Source of the DNA: Haliclystus octoradiatus
Taxonomy: Eukaryota; Cnidaria; Staurozoa; Stauromedusae; Haliclystidae
Length of the DNA stretch: 64,000 nt
Direction of reading: 5' to 3'
NCBI GenBank assembly: GCA_916610825.1
Contig: OU744446.1
Coordinates: 16,488,538 to 16,552,537, forward strand
The notes beneath the pieces are model-generated. The model did not search any database. It was not told where the DNA came from and saw nothing but the letters and a program-made list of their open reading frames with translations. Positions 44,801 through 56,800 of the stretch are shown piece after piece (position 1 is the first letter of the stretch; each line of letters begins with the position of its first letter). Position numbers and translations under genes: made by a program.

Positions 44801-47800
44801 AAATAACTTTTTTATTTCGCCAACATTCATCGGATTTGTTTAGTCCATTTTCGTCAACATCTTGAGGGTGGCCAAATGACTTTTTATTTTCGCCAACATT
44901 CATCGGATTTTGTTGAGTTCATTTTCGTCAACAGCGGATGATATTTCGAGGATTGGAAGCTAGTCAATCGAGCCCACCAATCCTGAGACAGGCTACGTCA
45001 TTGTCGACCAATCAGAGGAAGGTTCATATTTTCAACAAAGCTCAACAATGTTGAGGAAATAAAAAGTCATTTGGCCACTTCGCCAACATCGGTAGAGAAC
45101 AATAGAACTCAACAAAATCTGATGAATGTTGAGGAAATTTTTGAATGTATTCAAAATCGAAATTCAACATCAGCCAACAAAATCCGAAAAGTTGAGGATG
45201 GCCAAATGACTTTTTATTTTCTCAACATCATCGGATTTTGTTGAATTCAACAATGCCGGCGAAATAAAAGTCATTTGGCCGGGGCTTAAGGCTTTTTTGA
45301 TGTGAAATTGCTTAAGCGTAATTTTTATTGACGTTAAAATCTATCTATATACCTGCGAATGCGAAAGCCTGTATGTGATTGATTACTCGATTGATTTATA
45401 TTTGTCGACAGTAGTTTACTATTTAAAACCTGCTTCATACCCCGCTTTGTACACATGTGACAATCTCATTATGCCCTATCCGAAAATCAATGGTGGACTA
45501 CAGGACGGCGCATGAAACGGAAAATGAACGCCTTCAATTTAACTAATAGAAAACGGTGCTCGTGATTTTTTAAGCCTTTTTCATGTCTCATTACGCACCC
45601 AGAGTGTTCGTATCCAGAGTACATAAAACTCAGCATCGTTTTCTATTTGTTTTATAAAATAAATAACCTGCTTATTTTGACATTAAAAAGCTTAAAATGA
45701 TGATCATACCTAAATTCTCCTAAAATGACGTCATTGTTGAGACTAGAACTAGAGCGGATTTTCAATTTTCAAAGAAACACGCTGTGACATTTGAGAAAAG
45801 CTACGACAAGTTATAAAAATTGAGTATAATAGATTGAAAATAAACGCAAATGGCATTGGTTAAGTCGGAATACATTATTCATATAGAAGATTTAAAGTAT
45901 TATTCAGCTACTCGTATACAGGATCCTATGTGTTTATGCTTTTGAAGCAGTGAAATACTAAAATTTAACGTATCGTAACATGCCGCTTTGGTGTTTATCA
46001 ACAAAACAAAACTGCTGTATGAACTACAAACATAAACATTGAACAAGGGAATTTTATAGGTAAATATTTACTTAATGATTTTGTTTCAAAATTATTGTGT
46101 TTTGTGTTGCTAATTTTAAGTTGAAGGTTATTTCTGAGCGCTCTATCAAGTAAAGCTTTCATCATATGAACGCCATTTTGTTTTTGTTGCTAAATTGTTT
46201 CATTTTGGGACATTAAACCAAAAGCCGTAATTTCACGATTTTACGCAGCCTGACACAAACATCAACAATAACCAATCAGCGATCAGTATCACATTCGATG
46301 ATTTTATAATGCTGGATAGTGCTCAGACACTCCAAACGTCATACGTTCGGAACATTAACACGTGTTACATTGCGGCGTGGTATCTTAATAAAATTACTCT
46401 CACATTGTCAGCCATATGGCTAGCTGTTGTTATTGTGATTTGATTATTCTTTACCTCCATATTATCTGGTTATTAAATTAGATCTGTTTCAGCAGAGATT
46501 ATAATATATATGGAAGATATGGATCATATATATGATAATGTGTAATCATATATATGATAATGTGTAATCATATATATGATAATGTGTAATCATATATATG
46601 ATAATGTACAATATGTTCATTTGTCGTTTTTGAAGCTCGAATCAAAATTAGGTAGAAACGCAATATAGAACATACCTATTGCTTTGATATCCAAAAACAA
46701 GACCTAGAAACCCATTATCCTTTGCCCCTTGAGATGTCACCATTACTGTGCCTGTGTACTCTAGTTGACCAAATTGATTTTTCCCAATAAACATCCCTGG
46801 TTCACTGAAATTGCAATATGATATAGCAGATATTATTATCATAATGCATGGATCGTTTGACTCTACATGGTATAAGTTTGAGCGTGTTTGCAAAGAAGCA
46901 ATTTGTCGTAAAGCAGTATATGCTATGAAAGACAGTGAGAACAAGTGAGCACAACGACTGTGGAACTGGAACTAATTTACAATATTAACAGTACACAGAT
47001 ATTTTATAGGAATAACATAGTGTGATGGCGTTAATTACCCATAGAATACAAGTTCACATATACAAGACAACAGTTTGATGATTTCAAATTGCATTATACA
47101 ACACATACGTAATTCACAAATTTATGTCCGGCAGGAATTATTATGGTGAGGCTGATTAAAATATCACGAATTTGAGTGGGCATCATACCACAGTGGAAAC
47201 AAACAATGTGAATGCCTGTTACAGAAGGAATCCGTACCACTTCTCTATTTATAGAAGAGAGGCTCTTTTCGCTGAGAGCAATGATTCAATTCAAGATTAT
47301 GTATATTCAAGTGCTCTTTATTGATCTCACCCGTCCGTGACACTGCAGATCAATTTCAACAGATTTCATGGTATATTGGCCTTGATTGCCAATGGGCAGC
47401 GATGCGCCGCAGCTACTCACAATGTAATTCCCTCTGGACAATGCCATCCACCGCCCTTAGAAGGTACTTATTTGATGTTTTAGATAAATTCAATGTTAAA
47501 GGAGCTAAAATGACTGGCAGGCGCTACGCGCTTAGGATCACGTGCATGCTTATTGTTATAACACAATGTTCATTGTTGATATGAATTTTATTACAAATTA
47601 GGCCTGGGTATAACAATTGTTCCAAAGCGAGACGATTGAAATAAGCTAAGAATAGATTCAACTTGTGCTCGCAGCTGTCGCCGGTCAATTTTGCCCTTTT
47701 AAGTTGATCTTCGGGGGATTTTAATCACGGTCAATCAGATATGATCAGATCTGAAGTTCTGTTGCTCTGCCAACTGAGCTAATCCTCAGTTATGCATCAC

Positions 47801-50800
47801 GCAACATGGCGTATGGCTAACGATTATATTGTCGTGAAGAACTATTTACCGCCATTATGTAGCTTATTATCTTACCTTTTTGTATACTGGATAACCTCTC
47901 TTCCGTTGTCAAACAATCTCCAAAGAGGAGCACGCTGTTTATCTTTCAAATCACCTAGAATAATACTATGGCCTCCGGTGAAGGTTGCATGTATACGATC
48001 ATACTCCACTGGAAAGTCATCCTACAAATGATTTTAAATAAAGGCAAAGCTATATGTTAAGATAAAGGCATAAAGTTGACTTTAAAATTAGTCTTCGAAT
48101 ATGTAGCATGATGCACTAATTCGCTACAGTATTTGTGGCTTGAAAAATGCAATTCACGTTTCAACGTTGAGCAAACTAAGCGCGATGGTCATTTTTATGC
48201 CTTTAGAATGGTTTATAATTTATTCAACTTCAAATTTGCTTGATGCTCATTATTATTTGAACGCCAAATCATCCTCCGAAGGATCTACGAAAGTGGCTTA
48301 AAGTGAATACTTATCTTATATATAGCTTATCAGCGCAATAACACAGGTGTATCGGCATTATTCAAATGGTTATAACATCTAGATAAGATGTAATATCAGT
48401 TTACTAGGAAAAGTAACGTAGAACTAATGTATACATTAATAGTCTTTTGACGGGGTGTACCATTTCAGAAATCGAGCAAAACCGAGCAAAAATTTAACAG
48501 CAAGTTAAGAGGGAGACCCTATAATGTCATGTTTTTATGAGGAAAGCAAAGGAAACTTCTCAAAATTTCGAAATAACTCAAGTTGACACTGTAAAATTTC
48601 ACAAGAATCTGGAAAAAGGCATCCCCAAGAATGGCTTGTCCCAGCACAGCAGATATATGGAAGTCCCTCGGGTGTAAAAATGTTCACAATAAGTATAGCT
48701 GATGTCATTGTTTTGATGTGATTGCCTTGTGTCCTCGTCTATTGCTGAAGATGGTTCACATAGTAATTGATCTGTAATGATTAAAGTGTTGAATGGTGCC
48801 ATTAAAATATCTTGACTAACCCAAGTAACATTTGAATTTATAGGCAACCCAATTTTGGCTCAAAATCACTGTTGTCTCTCCCTGTCGACGTCCTCACTAT
48901 TCGCAGTAATTATTAAGCGCGTATTAATTATAAAAAATACAAAACTATGCGTCAGTAAATGACAGCTATATGCTTAGGTTTGTACGTACTATTTGAAATT
49001 ATAAACAGAATACAGATAAGCTCCTAATTGAATCATACTTCATCATCTGAAACGCCATCTCCATCTTCATCTCCTTCACACGCATCACCAATGCCATCTT
49101 TATTCAGATCATTCTAATCATAGAAAGTTATGGAAAATATCTAAACAAGATGCACACAATGTTCATGAGCATAACAATTGTTTATAAATGTTCAATGTTC
49201 AGATTTTGGAGTACAAGTAGAAGTCTACAAGCAACCTCATTTTGAAACATTGAAACATCAGTTGTGAGATCAGCAAATCGGTTTAAAGTTTTCCACAGGG
49301 TTTTGAAAATCTAGAAATGAAAATTTTGAGTTTGTTATTTATGTAGCAGTTTTTACTTTTCAATCCAAATTTTCAAGTTATTTTAATATACATATGATTC
49401 AACAGAAACTGATTATTAAAATGTGTTGAGATTTGATTTAAAATTGCCCACAAAGTATAGCAAAGAAGGGCAACTTTGGAGTTTTGTATGATATATATAT
49501 TTGATAGATGTTGACTCTACAAAGGTTGACACAGAAAGAGGGTCAGTTCATATTACATTGATTATTTACATGTAGAGAAAGACTGATACAAACGGAAGTA
49601 ACAACATATAAAAACCATTACATAGATGTCCCCTCTACGGAGACGGATTCACAACAAACAAAAACAAATACTTTATAAGAAATTTTAAATTAAACATGAA
49701 TTAAATAATGAGTATGATAAAAATCTGTTCATTTATCAAAAACGACAGTTCATACATTGTACATTATAGTTGTAAATTGTAGCGACGCTGATATTGAGTT
49801 GACGAGGTTTTGTTTCAAATTCTTCGGACAATTTTATTTATCGATCGGAATTTTAAATCTTTGTTCTGATGATTTCCATACGGTAGAGAAGGAGAGTGAT
49901 GTCTGCTTATCCATATGGTTTTATCTAATGATGATGGGTAGGTAATGATGATGTCTACTGGCAGACAAAAAGGGGCTTTGAAAGGACTTGCCAAGAGAGA
50001 GTGAATTCCCCTCAAAATGTTGTTCAAAGCCTCGTCACGCAGCTATGCACAGAAAGCCTCTCATATTCTCATCGATCTGTTGTTGTAATATGAATATTCT
50101 ATTGATTATTCAAGTCTATTGCCCACGTTACTGGGTATTATTGTCATAGCGGATTTGCTTTGAGGCCTACTGTCTGCCCACAATAGCGTTTAATTCTGCC
50201 CTATTAGCTGCTGCTCCTAAACATATAGTTAAATAAAAAAATTGTTATTTGTTGTCAAAAGCGTTCTAAGATCTTCTCGACGCCGTCAAAATAAGAAGTG
50301 ATTTGAAAGAATGCCGCTTGCGTCGACGCTTTGTTGTGAATAACCACAATATGTATGCGATAAAAAGCTGTCACGTTTATAAATAGGGCGTCAAACGGCG
50401 GATAATTTGACAAACTATGCGACCGAAAGCAGGTCTCAATACGTAATAAAATACATTGAACTATTCGGAAAGTTGGGAATATCAAAATAAGTCAAGGGAT
50501 AATTTTACGTCATTAAAAGCGTGCTTTCCATAAAGCAACTCTTTGAAATGACAGGGAGGGCAATTCCCCGTGTGCCCATATGTATGGATGAGCCGCCACT
50601 GTGGACATGTACACATTTCATTCTTGAAATAAGTAAAAAAAGCTTGACCGAAGTAAAATCTTCTTGCTCTTCCTGTGTTATTACGTAATGTTCGTATTTG
50701 GTAGGATCTGACATAGTATTATTACGAATTGTTATTGTTAGCTGGTTGTTTATCTTTCACATGCCGCTGTATAATATGTTTCGAACAAAAGGAAGCGATA

Positions 50801-53800
50801 AAAGAGCCATACATTACAACGCGTCGTTCTCGTCTTGAAGTGTAAACAATGTTATAAATGGGTCCTGTTTTTCAAGATTTATTAGTGCAGTTTTCTCTGT
50901 AGTATTTATCCATGGTATGTTTTATGGTTATACGTCTTCCTGGTCTGGGTAATTTCTCCATGTGTTATTATGATGTATTTAATATGTGATCTCATGTGAT
51001 ATTTATTGAGATTGTGCTTGGTTTTTGAGGGATTGTATTGGTCTGAGTGCATGTGACGGTGCGTGATGATAATTATAAATTTATTGAGATTTTTGCATCG
51101 TATTGTCATGATATAAGTTACTGTTTTGTAAGTTGTGCATGTGTTATTGCGTATTGTTTCTGATTTTTCCCTCTTGTTTATTCATAGTTGTTGAGTCAAT
51201 GCATAAAGCTATACTACATTACCCCGAGTTTTCCGTCTCCACCATAAAGATCCTCCAAATAATAAGCTCAAAGGCTTGAACTGCACATTTGAAATTTCTG
51301 TATGCATGTCATGAATACGGTAGTCAAAACGCTTTTAGATTTTTTTGATCGCTGGAAAATCTCTATGGCAAAGTAAAATACGATGTGAATGACAAAAATG
51401 TGATCTAGCCGTAAATTGTCATCAATATTTACGAAAGGTTGTAAATATGTCTCATTTTCTCTTTTATACCACTGAATTCTATTTAAAATGTAAACATCTA
51501 TATATATTCTGTAATCTTCTATGCATCTGTCATCTTACCTGCTTCTTGTTTGGAAAGAAGGGGCAGTTATCATTGAGATTATCAATACCATCCATGTCAA
51601 GGTCACTGTCACACTTATCGCCAGCATGATTGATTCCATCCGTGTTAGCCTGCATATAATAAAATAGCTATCAGCTTAGTATTACATCATGGCAGAAAAA
51701 TTTATCAGAAGTATGTATTCAGAACATTATGAATTTGCTCTATGAATCCGAGTTTACTGCAATACGAGGTCCATACATGAATGATTTTGATATATAGTTT
51801 TTGCAAGAGTACTTTGAGCTTTAACTTTTCAGGATTCCCTGCCACAAGAAATCTCCTCGCAGAAACGATTCCCCTGAGATTACGAATAATTTTAGATATT
51901 AAGCTCGATAGATGATCTAGGTTTGGTTCAGTTAGGGGCAAATACATTTACATATTCCTATAGTTACATACAAGTGCTATTTGTAATAGGATTTCAAAAC
52001 CGCAATGGCAGATATTTGTCCAGAAAGCAAGAAAGTGGCTCAATCTTAAATTTTCATAAATAACATTGATCACTCACCTGACCTCCATTTGGCACCGAGG
52101 GACAATTATCCTTCCAATCTGGTACACCATCATTATCTCTATCAGGTTTTTCACATTTATCACCAATCAAATTTTGATTACTATCTTCTTGAAAATAATT
52201 ACTAAAAAACGGACAATTGTCACATGCGTCATCTTTACCATCAAGATCAGTATCTTTTCCTGAAGAAGATGATGCCGTATTTGGACACGGATCTCTTTTA
52301 TTAACTTTATCATCATTATCAATATCATCATCACATAAATCACCCATTCCATCGCCATCAGTATCTAATTGATCATAATTTACCGTTATAAAACAATTAT
52401 CACATTGATCAATGATTGTATCACCATCAGCATCATTAACAATTTCATGATTTTCAGTTGATAATATACAATAATTATCCATATCTCCACTTCCGTCATT
52501 TTCAACATCATCATCACATGCATCGCCTTTACCATCCAGATCTGTGTCTTCTTGCCCACTATTAACTATATATGGGCAGTTATCCTTTCGACAATACTTT
52601 GCTGTGCAATTTAACTCAGAATTTGAAAATCCATCAGAATCAGAGTCGAAGCCGCATACTCTACCATCCCCCGTGAAACCAATAGGACATTGGCAAATGT
52701 AGAATCCAGGTTCAGTATTTACACATTGTGATCCTCTATTACATAGGTGAGCTGAAGAATTTTCACACGGATTCTTTGGAATGCAAACTAATGAAGATAA
52801 AATCGTTTGTGTACTTGTTAATTATCGTCAAATTATTAAATAGCAATGTTCAGTTTGTAGTTACGGCGTTATTGTAGTTAACGTAGCTATAGTTTATATG
52901 TTTAATAGTTAGTTGTTTTGGCTGGAAAATTGCTCCAATCAAAACATTTTTGGTATGGACTTAGCAAAATCAGATTTCTATTGATATATTCGAAAAATCC
53001 GATATAATGAAGTTAAAGTCATATCCACATTTATTTTGAGCCGGATTCACGATATATATAGTGTTGGATTGCTCACTCCTTAACGATTAAGGTTTTTATC
53101 CAGTCGGTAAATCATAAATGTACAGAACTAGTGAGTGAGTGAGTGCCTTTAACATTCATGTTTACCTTTTCCGATTGGAGTCCAAGTTCCGTTCTTGAGA
53201 CAGCTAGTTCTTTGCTCCAATATTATAGAACGCGGGTCTATACATTGAGCTGTACAAGTAGAACCTTCAAAACCGTAATCGACACTGCATTCGAATGTCG
53301 CATGTAACTTGCCAAACTTAAAAAGAAATTTAGTAATAATAGTGAACATTTTTATCTTGCATCCGCTACGTATAAGAGCTTCAGCATAGGATTTTTATCT
53401 TGCATCCGCTAAGTAAGAAATTCAGCATAGGATAATAGCATCGGAGACCATCAGAGTATCTTTGGAAGATGGTACTATTCTATAACACAAGCAACAGTAT
53501 ATAGGTCAATGGATACTTCAATATTTGATCCAAAAGTTAGACATATTATCACTATCGATTTCATATAGGACATCATTGGAACACGTTCAAAGTAGTTATG
53601 GCATAAGTAAATGAATTGTCTCAATATATACGCGTCGACTTGCATGATTAATACTTATTGAAAGGGATTTACTTAATCTTTAGAATTTAATTTACATTGG
53701 AGACAACGCAGGGAAAGAAATGATGCATATTTGAAAGAGACTCCTGCGGTATACAGCATATATATCAATTTAACACTGTTAATCAATTTCAAAAGTCTGC

Positions 53801-56800
53801 ATGTGTGTATAAACTTTACCATGTAACCTTTCTCATTTACCTCTTGCCATATATTACTGTACGGTCGTGTCTGCTGTATCAAAGAGCAAGGGCTAACGGC
53901 CATTGTAACCCTTAGAATCTAACCCTGTAATGTCAGCAGACACGAACTACCATCATCATATAATAAAGATAATATACATCATTTGGGTCGTTATTCAATC
54001 CTGCACAGATATTGAAATTCTAATTACATGTCAGTTTGCGTTTAGCATCCCAGTGATTTCTCATGCACTATATGGAATTACCTGTGGTTTATTGTCTGGA
54101 TGTCTGCATTCATGCTGTTTGGTACATGTTGCGTTTCTGCCAATCCAAGTCCCATCTTCTTTATTACATGTAAATACCCCTGCATCACTTGGAGTTTTAT
54201 CAGCTGAATCTGAACATATCAATTGGCATTGAAGTGGTTGATACGAACAGTTGTACCATCCATACTTGACTGTCTTATTCAAGAGTGGACAACCTTTGGA
54301 CATCATAAAAGGAGGAAGGGAATTGAATGATTTAGGAGTTAATTGAAAAATGTGGTATCATTGATTGATAGTTTCTCTATAGCATATAATTAGATGATTT
54401 GTCTGGAAGAAAGACGGAGTCGAGTCCATGAATGCAATGTAAAAATCGTATTTGCAAGAAATTGTCGCTGATATATTTTCAGAGCAAGATTATATGATAC
54501 CTTCGACAATTCGTATCTTCTATGCACGATTTATCACTACCAGCATCAGCCCCGGGCATCAACCTTGAATCTCAACGTGATTCATTGGTATTATTTATGG
54601 TGTCATTATGTACTACACATCTAGTAATTTTGAGCATCCACTTTAGTTCATTATTTTTGGCACGACGAACTAATCCCGAAGTATTTATAAAAACGCGCAA
54701 AGTAACAAGTACTCATGTATTGTTTACCGGAGCGACAATATAGGTTTTTTCACCATATCAATCCACCAGGTTTGTTTTTGCTTAAGCTGATAATGATTAT
54801 AAGCATTATTCTCGCTACATCAATAAAAGTAAAACTTTAGTATTTTTGGCTCTTGTGCAACTATACAGTGGACATTGAGAATCGAAAATAGTTCATTGTT
54901 GAATTATGAACGTCAACAAATTTCATTTTTATAATGCTAGCATTGTTTTCTTATCGGAAACGGGATTAATTTCTGTTGTTTTTGGTTGGTAAACTGTTGA
55001 TAATAGTATACGCAAAATATATAAGACATAATCTAAAACTTGTTTTATGATCATGTTCTAGGTTAGATGAATTATTTTTCTTGAGCTGGTGTGTAATATG
55101 AGCTAATGACAAATAATGTTTTATCATCCTGAAGAAATTTGCTAGGATCTTTTTTATCAATTAATTTTTATGACACCAGAGACTGAATATTCCATTATAA
55201 TGATGGTACTCTTTGACTGTCAGAAAACAATGCTTACTCTTTCAATTTTGATCTCCTTATGTTGAAATTCAAACGATGGAAGGCTGTATAGTATTATTTG
55301 GACAATTACAGAAATTTTTACCTTAATTTTAATATAATGTCTAATCGAAAAGCATAAATTAGAAATAGATCGATTACTTACAGTGTAAAAGACAACTCAA
55401 TAAAATCAAATTTCTTTCACTCTCTAAAATCGTCACAGATGATACCCGAAACATTGAGTATTTTTTAGTAAAACATTCAAAATTGCTGGTTGTCTTTGAC
55501 TTCTGTTCTACAAGAAAAGCTAAAGTTTGACGGTAGTCAACTCGGGCGCGATGGCTAATTGTTAAATAGACCGAGCGCCACATATATTGAAATTTGAAAC
55601 TCACACAAAATGTTCATGTAAACACCATAAATACTTTCGCGTTTCTTGTCTAAGACAAATTTTATTGTGGAGCTCACCAACGTTGAATTTGTAAATCATT
55701 TCACGGCCAGAGTCTTCTTAATTCATACATTTCGTGTTTTTGTCATGCTTTTGTGGATTCGCAAAATCATGGGAGAACAAAAGAATCAAAGACCATGAAG
55801 CTCACATGCAGCTTTTTCTCAAAACGATAAGAAAGCTTTGACCGTGAATCATGAAATATAAATTGCATTTTTGAAGGGTTCACAATAAATTTAATTGAAA
55901 CAAGAAATAGGAAATTGTTCAGCATATTTTTATGAACACTTTTATGTGAAATTCAAGTCGCCCGGAGAAACCTGCCGTTTTAGTTCTGTGGCACTCGGTC
56001 TATACTCATCAACGACTGTATAATATTGTTGTTACTTACTATGCGGTGTTGTTGCTGGTATTGGTGAATTAGAAGGACTTGGATATGGCGTAACAGTCTA
56101 TAGCCAAATAAATTATGTATAATAAATCATCATTTTGGAAGCAAAGCATTCTAAAAGTATTAAATATAAAACCTTCAACTTACAGAATTTTGTTTTTGAT
56201 TTTCTTTTGACCCCTTTGTTTCTCTACGAACTGAAAAACAATTGACAGTGAGATGAATTATCAATTTCAACATTGTTTGAGAAATAATTGTATTATCTTC
56301 ATGAAATCGAATCAATCAGAATGTATAAATTACTGTATTTTATATTCATGTTACTCTATATATTTCATCACAGAATGTGAAAACATGCACAACACCTTAG
56401 AAGTTCTTTTTATTATTTTGATCTAGGCTAGCTCTGGCCGAGTGAAACATACCTATAGGCCTATAACTATATACGGGAGGAAGATGAAAAAAGTAAATGG
56501 CATATGTGCCAGTCAGAATTTATATTCTATTGTATTTTATATTCACGTAGCTCTATTTATTTCATCACAGAATGTGAAAATATGCTCAACAAGTTAGAAG
56601 TTCTTTGTAATATTATTATCTAGGCTAGTTCTGGCAGAATGAAATATACCTAGAATATACGGGAATCAGGTGAGAGTAAATAACGTATGTACGTGTCGTC
56701 ACACAATGATTCTGCTTTCTTATTGCGAAGAGTTACAAATTATTCTTATCGAAGGTATTCACTTACTTTCTTACTATTAGATTTTAACCAATCATCAATA

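Noticed and set aside
48599..48847. 82-codon minus-strand open frame between exons 9 and 10
   Set aside because: Exons 9 and 10 already join in phase and alignment; the peptide has no thrombospondin similarity.
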